A DNA stretch of 64,000 nt from Streptomyces californicus (GCF_000717645.1 NZ_JNZZ01000019.1:62001-126000); one strand, 5' to 3'; counted from the stretch's first letter, positions 52,653-61,434 are shown. Program-made: numbers and translations. Notes: generated by a model not told the origin, from the sequence alone.

Positions 52653-52919
52653 TCACGCCGGCCAGGTGCCCGTGACGCGTCGGGTGGCGGTGGCGCCCGA
52701 GCGTTCGACCGTCGCCTTGACCACGGAGAAGATCGCGCCCTGTACGGCGGCGGCGAGGAGTATCTGCCGCCACGAGCGGTCCTCGTCGAGGGCGTCGGGC
52801 GCGTCGCCCTCGCCCTCGATGAGCTTCCACGTCTGCTGGAACACGGCGCCCGCGATCATGCCGCTGAGCGCGCCGAGGGCGAACCCCACCGGCTTGTAGG
52901 CGATCTTGGACGCCTTCAT
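52653..52919 (-). CDS. DUF4235 membrane protein
   Basis: 88 aa: KIAYKPVGFALGALSGMIAGAVFQQTWK is the family hallmark (split helix), second hydrophobic segment about 50-66. Third gene of a cassette with DUF3618 and holin-like genes. ATGA overlap with the preceding gene. Confidence 0.87.
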   Translation of the reverse strand: MKASKIAYKPVGFALGALSGMIAGAVFQQTWKLIEGEGDAPDALDEDRSWRQILLAAAVQGAIFSVVKATVERSGATATRRVTGTWPA

Positions 52920-53281
52920 CGGTTGCGCCTCCGGCCGCGGCGGATCAACAGGAAGGCGATCAGCAGGGCGCCTCCCGCGAGGAGCGGCGTGCGGTTGTCG
53001 CGCGCGGCCTTCGCCCCCTGCTCGGCCTTCTCCCACAGCGGTTCGGGCGCCTTGTCCTTCACCAACCGCGTGGCCTCGGCCGTCTTCTCGCGGATCTGGG
53101 CGGACGCCGACGCGGCCTGCTCCTTCACCGCCGCCGCCTTCTCCTTCGCCTGGGCCTTGACGTCGGCCTTGCCCGCCAGCGCCTCGACGGTCTGCCCGAG
53201 TTCGTCGCGCGTGCGCTCGACCTGCTCGCGCAGTTCCTCGGGGGTGGGGGACCCCATGGTGTTCTGTGATTCGTCGTTCAT
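52916..53281 (-). CDS. DUF3618 protein
   Basis: 121 aa. The N-terminal TPEELREQVERTRDELGQTVEALAGKADV block is the DUF3618 signature; a long Ala/Lys/Glu helix follows (apolipophorin-like), then one C-terminal transmembrane helix (about 97-114) and a basic end. Presumably a membrane-tethered coiled-coil protein of the envelope. Overlaps both neighbours by four bases. Confidence 0.87.
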   Translation of the reverse strand: MNDESQNTMGSPTPEELREQVERTRDELGQTVEALAGKADVKAQAKEKAAAVKEQAASASAQIREKTAEATRLVKDKAPEPLWEKAEQGAKAARDNRTPLLAGGALLIAFLLIRRGRRRNR

Positions 53282-53694
53282 CGGTGAGCCCTCTCCTTGA
53301 CTTCGGCCAGATCGGCCTTGACGCTGTCGATGGTCTGCTCCGGGGCGGGGGCCCCGGCCTTCGCGATCTGCTTCCTGCCCGCCAGGGCCGCCACGCCGGC
53401 CACGGCCGCCAGGACCGCCGTGACGATGAGGGCCGCGGCCCACAGGGGCAGGACCAGGGCGAGAGCGGCGATACACGTCGCCACCGACGCCTGGGCGGCC
53501 AGAAAACCGACGAGCCCCGCGGCGCCGAACAGACCGCCGCCCTTTCCGAATCGCTTGCCCTTCTGGGTCATCTCCGCGCGCGCCAACCGCATTTCCTCGC
53601 GGACCAGCTCCGAGATCTGCTGCGAGGCACGCGAGACGAGAACGCCCACCGGCTCGTCGCCGGTGGCGGGAGCCTGCCCTCCTGCTGTGCTCAT
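53278..53694 (-). CDS. Phage-holin-family (DUF1469-like) membrane protein
   Basis: 138 aa with amphipathic N-terminal helix (SRASQQISELVREEMRLARAEM), two transmembrane helices (about 55-110) and a charged tail. These non-phage holin-like proteins occur in actinobacterial cassettes with DUF3618/DUF4235 and are thought to be envelope-stress related. First gene of the cassette. Confidence 0.85.
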   Translation of the reverse strand: MSTAGGQAPATGDEPVGVLVSRASQQISELVREEMRLARAEMTQKGKRFGKGGGLFGAAGLVGFLAAQASVATCIAALALVLPLWAAALIVTAVLAAVAGVAALAGRKQIAKAGAPAPEQTIDSVKADLAEVKERAHR

Positions 53695-53800
53695 GATGAG
53701 GTCACCTGGTTCTTCTCCGTCGGGATCGTCACGGGGGAGCGGGGCCGCCGTGACGGAACCGCCGCGTCCGGTTGTGTGAGCCGTTGTCGCCCGGCTACCC

Positions 53801-53840
53801 ACCGATCGCGTTCGCACCCGTCCGATCGCGTTCGCACCCA
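53801..53840. repeat. Two 20-bp tandem repeats upstream of the holin cassette
   Basis: The units differ only at their first and last bases and share CCGATCGCGTTCGCACCC; this lies in the presumed divergent promoter region. Confidence 0.8.
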
Positions 53841-53929
53841 GCCCCGGACAGGGGTGCCGCTTCACGCGGCAGGTGCGGGCGCCCCCGCGCGGGGTAGACG
53901 AAGGGCACCACGGCCCACGAGGAGGAACC

Positions 53930-54076
53930 ATGCCCGGACTCATCGCCCGCATCACGCGGTTCACGCGCAGCCCGCAGGGGCGGCGGACCATCGAGTCGGC
54001 CCGCCGCGCGGCGGCCGACCCGCGCAAGCGCGCCCAGGCACGCAGCCTGTTCGGCCGGCTCCGCGGACGCCGATGA
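53930..54076 (+). CDS. Small basic protein (48 aa)
   Basis: Arg-rich (14 of 48 residues Arg), starting MPGLIARITRFTRSPQGRRT and ending in SLFGRLRGRR. Strong GAGGAGGAA 5 bases before ATG. No domain recognised; the basic composition suggests nucleic-acid or membrane-surface binding. Confidence 0.6.
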   Translation: MPGLIARITRFTRSPQGRRTIESARRAAADPRKRAQARSLFGRLRGRR

Positions 54077-54276
54077 CCTCGGTGCCCCGGGCTCACGACC
54101 GCCCCGGCGGGCACCCCGGAATCGGGGCCGCGGCGACCGCCGCGGCCCCGACCCTGTGACCTTCCGCGTCCCTGCCGAAGGCTCGGCCCCGGTCGGACCG
54201 GACGCGGCCCCTCGCCCCTGCCCGCTCCGGCCCCGCGCCCCCGAGGTGGCCGGGGCGTGAAGCATCGCCGAACAGC

Positions 54277-54294
54277 CTGTCAGGCACCTGACAG
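54277..54294. promoter_or_regulatory. 18-bp perfect palindrome (operator candidate)
   Basis: CTGTCAGG-CA-CCTGACAG, 58 bases before the phosphodiesterase ATG; likely overlaps its promoter. Confidence 0.6.
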
Positions 54295-54352
54295 AATCAG
54301 GCCGGACACCCCCATACTCGTGGCGACCCCGTCCGCCGCTCAGGGAGTGCCC

Positions 54353-55228
54353 ATGGCCCACCCCACCCGCCGCCGCGCGCTCACGGTCGCCCTCGCCACG
54401 GCCGCCGCGAGCGTCGCCGTCCCCACCGCGACCGCGTTCGCCGCACCGGCCCGCCCCCCACGGCCGCGCCCGTTACGCCATGCCCACGCGCACAACGACT
54501 ACCTCCACCCCCGCCCGCTCCACGACGCGCTCGCCCACGGATTCACCAGCGTCGAGGCGGACGTCTTCCTCGTGGACGGCGAACTCCTCGTCGCCCACGA
54601 GCCCGCCACGCTGGACCCCGCCCGGACCCTCGCCTCGCTCTACCTCGACCCGCTCGCCGCCCTCGTCCGGGCGGCGCACGGAAGCGTCCACCCGCACCAC
54701 CGGGCCCCGCTGCAACTCCTCGTCGACCTGAAGGCCGACGGCGTCGCCGCCTACCGCGAACTGGACCGGCAACTGCGCCGCCACTCCTACGTCACCCGCT
54801 ACCGCCACGGCCGCGTCCGCACCGGAGCGGTCACCGTCGTCATCTCGGGCGACCGCGCGGCCCGCGCTCCGATGGAGGCACAGGAGGACCGGCTCGCCTT
54901 CTACGACGGCCGCCTCGACGACCTCGGCACCCCGGCCCCCGCCACCTTCGCTCCGCTCGTCAGCGCCAACTGGACCCAGAGCTTCGACTGGCTCGGCGCG
55001 GGCCCCTTCCCCCGCGCCGAGCGGGACCGGCTGCGCACCCTCGTCGCCACCGCCCACCGGGAAGGGCGCCGCATCCGCTTCTGGGCCACGCCCGACCTGC
55101 CGGGCCCCGAACGCGAGGCCGTCTGGACCGAGCTGCTCGCCGCCGGGGTGGACCACCTCAACACCGACGACCTGGCCGGACTCGAAGCGTTCCTCCGCGG
55201 CCGTGGAGGAGCCGCCGGGGCGCTGTAA
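54353..55228 (+). CDS. Tat-exported PLC-like/glycerophosphodiester phosphodiesterase
   Basis: 291 aa. Twin-arginine signal RRRALTVALATAAAS, cleavage near FAAPA. HAHNDYLHPRPLHDALAHG and EADVFLVDGELLVAHE give the metal and catalytic His/Glu/Asp pattern of TIM-barrel phosphodiesterases, and LLVDLKAD follows. ATG 54353 with AGGGAG upstream. Residue 41 (Leu) is encoded by TTA (54473-54475), the codon read by the developmentally regulated bldA tRNA. Confidence 0.78.
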   Translation: MAHPTRRRALTVALATAAASVAVPTATAFAAPARPPRPRPLRHAHAHNDYLHPRPLHDALAHGFTSVEADVFLVDGELLVAHEPATLDPARTLASLYLDPLAALVRAAHGSVHPHHRAPLQLLVDLKADGVAAYRELDRQLRRHSYVTRYRHGRVRTGAVTVVISGDRAARAPMEAQEDRLAFYDGRLDDLGTPAPATFAPLVSANWTQSFDWLGAGPFPRAERDRLRTLVATAHREGRRIRFWATPDLPGPEREAVWTELLAAGVDHLNTDDLAGLEAFLRGRGGAAGAL

Positions 55229-55249
55229 CGCGCGACCTCCCGGGAGTAC

Positions 55250-55281
55250 CCGTTCGGCGGACACGCCAGTGCGCCGAACGG
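55250..55281. terminator. Hairpin after the phosphodiesterase gene
   Basis: Perfect 10-bp arms with a 12-base loop, 22 bases after the stop. Confidence 0.65.
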
Positions 55282-55345
55282 CCTTCCCGCTGCGCCACAC
55301 TGGCCGCCGAATGCCGCAAATCCGGCGCGGCGGAGGAGGTTGGCC

Positions 55346-55540
55346 ATGGCCATTTCGATCTCACTGGTGCTGCTTCTGACGATCCTGGCGGTGATCTTCC
55401 TGCGCAACGGCGGGCTGAAGCCCTCGCACGCCGTGGTCTGCGCCCTGCTGGGCTTCCTCCTGGCCAGTACGAGCATGGCCCCGACCATCCACGACGGCAT
55501 CGGCGCCACCGCCGACCTGGTCAGCAGCCTGGACCCCTGA
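55346..55540 (+). CDS. Small membrane protein (64 aa), unknown
   Basis: MAISISLVLLLTILAVIFLRNGG then a second hydrophobic stretch (AVVCALLGFLLAST): two short transmembrane helices with both termini polar. ATG 55346 is preceded by GGAGGAGG at ideal spacing; a TTG six bases earlier is less likely. Adjacent to the zinc-ribbon gene. I recall similar small proteins near integrative elements of Streptomyces but cannot show this from the sequence. Confidence 0.6.
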   Translation: MAISISLVLLLTILAVIFLRNGGLKPSHAVVCALLGFLLASTSMAPTIHDGIGATADLVSSLDP

Positions 55541-55611
55541 CGAACCCGGCGGCCGGTCCCTCGCACGGGGGACCGGCCGCAGCCGCCCCGGACATCCCGC
55601 ACAATGGGCAG

Positions 55612-56361
55612 ATGCCTTTCCCGTCCCCCGGCCGGCACTCGGGAGCCGCCCACCACGAGTACTGCAACACCGCCATGTGCTGCCGGTGCCAGTCGCGTAC
55701 CTGGACGACCAAGGCGGGCAACGAGCGGCTCTGCGGGCCGTGCGCCGCCTGCTGCCACGCGTGCGGGCGGGCCCCCGCGCCCCACCTGGACGGGCTCGAC
55801 GGCGGTCTCTGCGCCGAGTGCCGCGGCCTGTGCGGCCGCTGCCACGCCCCGAAGCGCCCCGACGGATCCTGCGCCTGCGACCGCTGGCGGGAGAACGCCC
55901 GGAGCAACCCGCGCGGCTACGTCCTCCAGGCCCTGCCGCCCCAGCTCCTCCAGGCACTCGGCGGCCGGGTGCCGAGCACCGTCCACGACCTCATCCACCA
56001 GGAGATCGCCGTCCGCAGCGCCGCCCAGCTCCGCGAGCGGATCGAGCGCCGCTGGAACCTGCGCTGGTCCCACGCGCTGGGCGAGCTGGACGAGGACGGC
56101 CGCCGACGGTGGAGCGCCCAGGACATCGCCGAGCAGTTGCTGCGTCCCGGTTCCTGCACCGACCCGCAGTGCGAGGACGGCTACCACAGCGTGACCGACG
56201 CCCCGTGCCCCCACTGCCGGCAGCCGATGCACCGCTTCGTCACCTCGGTCGCCGACCGCACGGCGACCAGCGAACACGCGCGCTCCGCGGCGGCAGACAT
56301 CCGGCGGGCCATGCGGGAGAACCGCTCCCGTCCGACCCGCCCGAGGCCCCCGCAGCGCTGA
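55612..56361 (+). CDS. Cys-rich zinc-ribbon protein, unknown
   Basis: 249 aa with about 23 cysteines in CxxC-type clusters: CCRCQSRTW, CGPCAACCHACGR, CAECRGLCGRC, CACDRW in the first 90 residues and CTDPQCEDGYH..CPHCRQPMH near residue 185-205. The middle part (100-175) is helical and charged. Zinc binding is very likely, function unknown. CACAAT 7 bases before the ATG could be the -10 of a leaderless promoter. Confidence 0.65.
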   Translation: MPFPSPGRHSGAAHHEYCNTAMCCRCQSRTWTTKAGNERLCGPCAACCHACGRAPAPHLDGLDGGLCAECRGLCGRCHAPKRPDGSCACDRWRENARSNPRGYVLQALPPQLLQALGGRVPSTVHDLIHQEIAVRSAAQLRERIERRWNLRWSHALGELDEDGRRRWSAQDIAEQLLRPGSCTDPQCEDGYHSVTDAPCPHCRQPMHRFVTSVADRTATSEHARSAAADIRRAMRENRSRPTRPRPPQR

Positions 56362-56430
56362 CGGGACCACCTCGGCCCGGCCTGCCGGGCACCTCGGCGG
56401 CGCGGCGGACGGCCGGCCTGCCGCGGCGAT

Positions 56431-56523
56431 CCGGGAAAGGGCGCCGAGACGGTGCGACGGACCCGGAAAGGGCGCCGAGGCGCTGCGACGGTCCGGGGAA
56501 GGCCGCCGGGGCGGTGCGCGGGC
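56431..56523. repeat. Three imperfect ~31-bp tandem repeats
   Basis: Units begin at 56431, 56463 and 56493 (CCGGGAAAGGGCGCCGAG-like). The rest of the spacer 56362-56643 shows no gene. Confidence 0.75.
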
Positions 56524-56643
56524 CCGCGTGTTGCGGCAGCGTTTCGGCCCCGCGAAACCCTCCGCGTTCTCATGGACACTTCACCCCCCTCCTCCTAGCG
56601 TCGGGCGGCGGCGCGACCCCCGCCCGCAACCGAGGAGCCCCCG

Positions 56644-58233
56644 ATGCCCCCGCCGTACCGCAGAGCGCTCGCCCGTGCCCTGGCCCTGACGCTCACCGTC
56701 GCCACGCTCACCCTGGCCGGACCGGCGTCCCCCGCGCAGGCCGACGACATCCCCAAGGCCCCCGGCCATCGCCTGGTCGAGCGGTACGGGGGCGCCCCCG
56801 CCACCGCCTCGCCCGTCCCCGGCCCGGCGCTCCCGCGCCACCCCCACCTCGCCCCCAACGGGCGCAGCGGCATGCACGCCGACGCGGCGGGCAGCGGCAC
56901 CCACCCCTACGCCGGCCCGCTCGGCCGGAACCCCGAGGTGACCAGCGAGAAGATCGCCCCGATCGGCGGTGAGTGCGCCACCGCGACGTTCGACGCGGCA
57001 GGCCGGCTGATCACGGTCTGCGGGACGTTCACCGGCTTCCTGCTCAAACTGCTCGACCCGCGCACCCTCGACACCCTGGCCGAGTACAAGCTGCCGCAGC
57101 GCTCCTCCACGGTCGAGGCGATCACCCGGCTGGACTTCGCCAGGATCTTCAAGGACACCTCCGGCGGGGCCTACTTCTACCTCGACGACCGGGACCGGGT
57201 GGTCCTCGCCGACTCCCGCCAGCACGTCCTGCGCATCGCGCACCGGCAGGACGCCGCGGGCCGGTGGGAGTTCACCGTCGAGGACGACTGGGACCTCACC
57301 GGTCACGTCCCGCACGACTGCGTGTCCTGGACCAACCTCTTCCCCAGCGGCACCTGCGACCCGGTGACGTCCGTGATGCCCGACTGGCAGGGCCGGATCT
57401 GGTGGGTCACCCGCCTCGGCCGGGTCGGCACGGTCGATCCGGACACCTCGGCCGTCCGGTCGGTCCGCCTCGACGGCGAGGAAATCCAGAACTCCTTCTC
57501 CGTGGACCGGGACGCGGTCTCCATCGTCTCCGACCACGCCCTCTACAGCTTCACGGCGGCCCCCGACGGCACCCCGCAGGTCCAGTGGCGCCAGACCTAC
57601 GACCGGGGGACCGGCACCAAACCCGGCTCGGTCAACCAGGGCTCGGGCACCACCCCCGACCTGTTCGGCACCGGCCAGGAGTACGTCGCGATCACCGACA
57701 ACGCGGACGACCGGATGAACGTCCTCGTCTTTCGGCGCGGCGCGGACATCCCCGCCGACCGCCGCCTGGTCTGCTCGGTCCCGGTCTTCGGCCACGGCCG
57801 CTCCACCACCGACAACTCCCTGATCAGCTGGGGGAACAGCCTGGTCGTCGAGAACAACTTCGGCTACGAGAACCCCACCTCCCTGCTGCTCGGCCGCAGC
57901 GTCGTCGGCGGCGCCACCCGCATCGACGTACGGCCCGACGGCAGCGGCTGCGACACGGTGTGGGAGAGCACGGTCCGCTCGCCCTCCACCGTGCCCAAGC
58001 TGTCCACCGCCAACGGACTGCTCTACTTCTACGAGAAGGAGCCCAACGCCCTGGGCGTCGACGCCTGGTACCTGACCGCCGTCGACTTCCGCACCGGTGA
58101 GCGCCGCTGGCGCGTCCTCACCGGCACCGGCCCCGCCTACGACAACAACTGGGCGCCCATCACCATCGGCCCCGACGGCACGGCGTACGCGGGCGTGTTC
58201 AACGGCATCGTCGCGGTGCGCGACACCGCCTGA
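56644..58233 (+). CDS. Secreted beta-propeller-like protein, unknown
   Basis: 529 aa. Signal peptide 1-34 (cleavage near AQADD). After about residue 90 the sequence has repeated blade-like units with Gly-Arg-x-trp/ile patterns (AAGRLITVCG, WQGRIWWVTRLGRVGTVD, FRTGERRWRVLTG), reminiscent of PQQ-type or SMP-30-like propellers. Several cysteines probably form disulfides. No catalytic motif identified. Monocistronic. Confidence 0.65.
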   Translation: MPPPYRRALARALALTLTVATLTLAGPASPAQADDIPKAPGHRLVERYGGAPATASPVPGPALPRHPHLAPNGRSGMHADAAGSGTHPYAGPLGRNPEVTSEKIAPIGGECATATFDAAGRLITVCGTFTGFLLKLLDPRTLDTLAEYKLPQRSSTVEAITRLDFARIFKDTSGGAYFYLDDRDRVVLADSRQHVLRIAHRQDAAGRWEFTVEDDWDLTGHVPHDCVSWTNLFPSGTCDPVTSVMPDWQGRIWWVTRLGRVGTVDPDTSAVRSVRLDGEEIQNSFSVDRDAVSIVSDHALYSFTAAPDGTPQVQWRQTYDRGTGTKPGSVNQGSGTTPDLFGTGQEYVAITDNADDRMNVLVFRRGADIPADRRLVCSVPVFGHGRSTTDNSLISWGNSLVVENNFGYENPTSLLLGRSVVGGATRIDVRPDGSGCDTVWESTVRSPSTVPKLSTANGLLYFYEKEPNALGVDAWYLTAVDFRTGERRWRVLTGTGPAYDNNWAPITIGPDGTAYAGVFNGIVAVRDTA

Positions 58234-58363
58234 CGGCCCGTACGCCCGAGCGGCACCGCTCCGCGGACCAGCCCCTTCTCGGAGGCGACGCCCCCGGACC
58301 AACCGGGGGCGAGTCGTCTCCGCGGGGCGCTGCGACGGGGCCGAACGGCCTATGCTCGCGGCC

Positions 58364-58741
58364 ATGGAGCAACGGGAAGTCGTGAAACGTGTGATCGGCA
58401 TCCTCACAGAGGCGCGCGAGATGCAGCGTCTGCTGGAGGCGGACCTCGAACGAGAAGATCTGGACGCGGGAGCGGGTGCCGTCACCGCCCTGCTGAACGA
58501 GACGATGCCCCACATCGCCATCCCCGAGGACTTCACCGTCGAGGAGGTGGTCGCCGTCGTCGGACGTGAGGTCGGCGGCGCGGTGGAACAGCTCGTGAGC
58601 GCCTTCACCCTCGCGTTCACGATGCTGGCCCAGGTCCATGACGCGGGGCAGACCGACGTGTCCTCCGCGGACGTCCTCCAGGACCTCGCCCTGCGGGTCG
58701 AGGGCGGCGGCACCGAGGAGGGCGAGGACCCCTTGTTGTAG
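58364..58741 (+). CDS. Conserved small acidic protein, unknown
   Basis: 125 aa, acidic, helical, beginning MEQREVVKRVIGILTEAREM; no Cys-rich, membrane or signal segment. TATGCT (58351-58356) lies 7 bases before ATG 58364, so it is probably leaderless. No family recognised. Confidence 0.6.
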   Translation: MEQREVVKRVIGILTEAREMQRLLEADLEREDLDAGAGAVTALLNETMPHIAIPEDFTVEEVVAVVGREVGGAVEQLVSAFTLAFTMLAQVHDAGQTDVSSADVLQDLALRVEGGGTEEGEDPLL

Positions 58742-58744
58742 GGC

Positions 58745-58769
58745 CTTTCGTTCCTGTTCCGAACGAGAG
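58745..58769 (+). terminator. Hairpin downstream of the acidic protein gene
   Basis: 9-bp arms with one mismatch around a 7-base loop, directly after the stop. Confidence 0.5.
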
Positions 58770-58886
58770 GTCTCGGGCTCCTGCCCGCAGTGCGGGCCGT
58801 CGCGCCCTGGGGCCCCTGCGTCACGCCGCGCGGATGGGCATAGTGGGAGGGCAAGCGCGTATCTCCCTCGCGGCATGGAGGCAGCT

Positions 58887-59081
58887 GTGGGAAAGAGCAC
58901 CGACGTGGCCCGCGCCAAGGCGCGGAGGGTCAAAGGCATGATCAAGGAATCGGACGGCATCGCCCTCGACGACGAGCGGCTGAAGGCCGAGGGCAGGAGG
59001 GAACAGGCCGAGGCGCGCCGCGAGGAGGCCCTGGCCCGCGCGGCACGACCGTCCTCCGACCGTCCGTCCTCCGACCGCTGA
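58887..59081 (+). CDS. CsbD-like small stress protein
   Basis: 64 aa, highly charged, with the CsbD-type pattern (RAKARRVKGMIKESDG). GTG 58887 has TGGAGG 5 bases upstream; an ATG 12 bases earlier overlaps that site. The C-terminus is a duplicated PSSDR motif. Assigned by pattern only. Confidence 0.6.
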   Translation: MGKSTDVARAKARRVKGMIKESDGIALDDERLKAEGRREQAEARREEALARAARPSSDRPSSDR

Positions 59082-59094
59082 GCCGGGGCAGACC

Positions 59095-59133
59095 GAGGGG
59101 GCCCGCGCCGCCGAACACGGCGCGGGCCCCCTC
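59095..59133. terminator. Bidirectional terminator
   Basis: Perfect 16-bp stem with a 7-base loop between convergent genes. Confidence 0.88.
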
Positions 59134-59162
59134 GTACGTCCATGGCGTCGGAGTCCCCGGCC

Positions 59163-59834
59163 TCACGGGCGGGATCGGGCGGCCTCCCGGACCTTCTCGG
59201 CGGTCTCCCGGTCGAGCGCCGCCCGGACCAGCGCCGCGGCGAACACCGCCGGATCCCGCCCCCGGGCCACCTCGGCCAGCCGGGCGGTGGAGGTGGGCAG
59301 ACCGAGCCGCTCGGCCCCCTGAAGACCCTTCGCGCCGACGTGGAAACCGGTCTCCGGCCACACCCCCTGCACCTCGCGCACGAAGATGTCCGCCCCGGCG
59401 GGTCCGATCCCCTGGACCCGCTGGAGCCCGGCCCGCACCGTGTCCCCGTCACCGTCCGCCTCGGCGCGCAGCCGCCGCAGATCGCCCTTCCAGACGTCGA
59501 GGACCAGTTCGGCGCCCTCCCCGAGCTGGGTGGAGGTCCGCTCGTCGTAGCGGCGGTAGCCGCCCTCGCCCAGCGCGTCCACGCGCTGCTGCCAGGTCGC
59601 GTCGGCCATCCGGCGCGGCGTGCGCATCCCGTGCTCGAACAGCGCCCGCGCTGCCGCCACGGCGACCGACGCGCGGATACGGGCGCTCAGCAGATGACTC
59701 AGGACCAGCACCTGGTACAGGGGTTGCGGGGTGTCCCGCAACCGGATGCCCGCCTCCGCCGCGTACGTACGGCCGCACTCCTCCAGCAGCGCGTCGGCCG
59801 TCCGGCGCGCCGCCGCGGAGACCGCCGCGCTCAC
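59163..59834 (-). CDS. Endonuclease III-fold (HhH-GPD) protein
   Basis: 223 aa. Helix-hairpin-helix GLQRVQGIGPAGADIFVREV at about 135-155, and N-terminal helices (QVLVLSHLLSARIRA) typical of the glycosylase fold. No C-terminal cysteine cluster for an iron-sulfur site, and the usual Lys/Asp catalytic pair is not obvious, so activity is uncertain. Downstream of, and overlapping by 4 bases, the 60-aa gene. Confidence 0.7.
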   Translation of the reverse strand: MSAAVSAAARRTADALLEECGRTYAAEAGIRLRDTPQPLYQVLVLSHLLSARIRASVAVAAARALFEHGMRTPRRMADATWQQRVDALGEGGYRRYDERTSTQLGEGAELVLDVWKGDLRRLRAEADGDGDTVRAGLQRVQGIGPAGADIFVREVQGVWPETGFHVGAKGLQGAERLGLPTSTARLAEVARGRDPAVFAAALVRAALDRETAEKVREAARSRP

Positions 59835-60013
59835 CCGAAACCGAAGACGCGGGCGAGGAAGAAGCCGGCGACCATGATCGCTCCGAGCACGATCAGAGCG
59901 GTCCAGAGGCCCGGGTGCTCCCAGAGCCCTCCGTCCGGGCGTTCCTCGTGCGCCTCACCGATGGAGCCCTCGGCCGGCGGTGTCTCTCCTGGGGGATTCA
60001 GCAAAGCAGCCAT
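59831..60013 (-). CDS. DUF6480-like small membrane protein
   Basis: 60 aa: NPPGETPPAEGS near the start is the hallmark I associate with DUF6480, followed by one transmembrane helix (about 38-56). ATGA overlap with the glycosylase-fold gene downstream. Confidence 0.6.
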   Translation of the reverse strand: MAALLNPPGETPPAEGSIGEAHEERPDGGLWEHPGLWTALIVLGAIMVAGFFLARVFGFG

Positions 60014-60141
60014 GCCTCCAGGGTCTCTCCGGCCGGGCGGCGGCGCACCCCGTCCTGGTCACGGCGCCGACGGCAGGGCCGTACGGCGGAGCCCGGACCG
60101 GGGGAGCGCTGCACCGGGGGGATACCGGGCACCGTCAAGGA

Positions 60142-61347
60142 ATGCCCCGAGTCTCCGCCCCCGTCGTCAAGCTCGTGCAGCGCACCACCGAACCCGCCGG
60201 AGTGCAGACCCTGCGCTCGACGGCGGCAGCCGTCATCGCCTACTCCGTCGCCGTCTGGTTCCTGCCCGAACCGGCCCCGCTGACCGCGCCCCTCACCGCG
60301 CTCCTGGTCGTCCAGGTGACCCTCTACGCGACCCTCACCACCGGCATCCGCAGGGTGAACTCGGTGGTCGTCGGCGTCCTCATCGCCATCGGCTTCAGCT
60401 CTCTGGTGGGGCTGAGCTGGTGGAGCCTGGGCCTGACCATCTTCACCGCGCTGATGATCGGGCGGCTGGTCCGGGTCAACGAGTTCGTGCCGGAGGTGGC
60501 GATCAGCGCGATGCTCGTCCTCGGCGTCTCGCAGGTCGCGGACACCGCCTGGGACCGGGTCTGGGAGACGCTCATCGGCGCCGTCGTGGGGCTCCTGTTC
60601 AACCTGCTCCTGGCCCCGCCCGTCTGGGTCGGCTCGGCCGGCTCCTCCATCGAGTCGCTGGCCGTCCGGATGGGCACGATGCTGCGCAGCATGGGCGAGG
60701 AGGTCGTGGGGAACAACCCCGTGTCCAGGGCCGCCGCCCGGCTCCACGAGGCCCGCCGACTCGACCACGACATCGTGGAGGTCGACGCCTCCCTGCGCCA
60801 GGCGGAGGAAAGTCTCACCCTCAACCCTAGGGTAAGACATGGTCTGCTCCATCGGGTCGTGCTCCGTACCGGCCTCGACACGCTGGAGATCTGCGCCGTC
60901 GTCGTGCGCGTCCTCTCCCGCACCCTCACCGACCTGGCGAAGGCCCGTACCGAGGAGGCGCTGTTCCCACCCGACGTGACCGAGCTGCTCCAGGAACTCT
61001 TCGGCCGCCTCGCCGAGGCGATCGAGAGCTTCGCCGTACTGGTCACGACGCAGCTCGCCGCCGACGCCGACGCGGCGGAGGAACGTCTCGCCGACGCGCT
61101 CGCCCGCAGCCGCGCCACCCGTGACCTGGTGGCCGACCTGCTCCTGGAGGACGTCCAGGAGCACCCGCGCCAGTGGCAGCTGCACGGCGCCCTGCTCGCC
61201 GAGATCGACCGGGTCCTGGACGAGCTCGACATCGAGGAGCGCACCAAGCGCCTCGGTGAGGAACTGGACCGCCGCTCGGCGGAGGCCCACGCCCGCCGCC
61301 CCCGCTTGCGCGCACTGGCGCGCCGCCTGGGCCGTCAGCCCGCCTGA
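60142..61347 (+). CDS. FUSC/aromatic-acid-exporter-family membrane protein
   Basis: 401 aa. Six hydrophobic helices in residues 20-170 (STAAAVIAYSVAVWFLPEPAPLTA split across the first) followed by a long cytoplasmic helical domain (180-401). This half-size FUSC type is common in actinobacteria; substrate unknown. ATG 60142 preceded by AAGGA. Codons 230-232 are AGG-GTA-AGA, a run of rare codons. Confidence 0.8.
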   Translation: MPRVSAPVVKLVQRTTEPAGVQTLRSTAAAVIAYSVAVWFLPEPAPLTAPLTALLVVQVTLYATLTTGIRRVNSVVVGVLIAIGFSSLVGLSWWSLGLTIFTALMIGRLVRVNEFVPEVAISAMLVLGVSQVADTAWDRVWETLIGAVVGLLFNLLLAPPVWVGSAGSSIESLAVRMGTMLRSMGEEVVGNNPVSRAAARLHEARRLDHDIVEVDASLRQAEESLTLNPRVRHGLLHRVVLRTGLDTLEICAVVVRVLSRTLTDLAKARTEEALFPPDVTELLQELFGRLAEAIESFAVLVTTQLAADADAAEERLADALARSRATRDLVADLLLEDVQEHPRQWQLHGALLAEIDRVLDELDIEERTKRLGEELDRRSAEAHARRPRLRALARRLGRQPA

Positions 61348-61434
61348 GTACCCGCGGCCCGGCATCGCGGGATGCGGAGGCGGCCGGTCGCTGGTTCGCT
61401 GGGGTGCAGAGGTCCCTGCGTCCAAGGAGTGGTG

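Noticed and set aside
53278..53694. Prophage remnant suggested by the holin-like gene
   Set aside because: No endolysin, capsid, integrase or att repeats; the gene belongs to a common chromosomal cassette.
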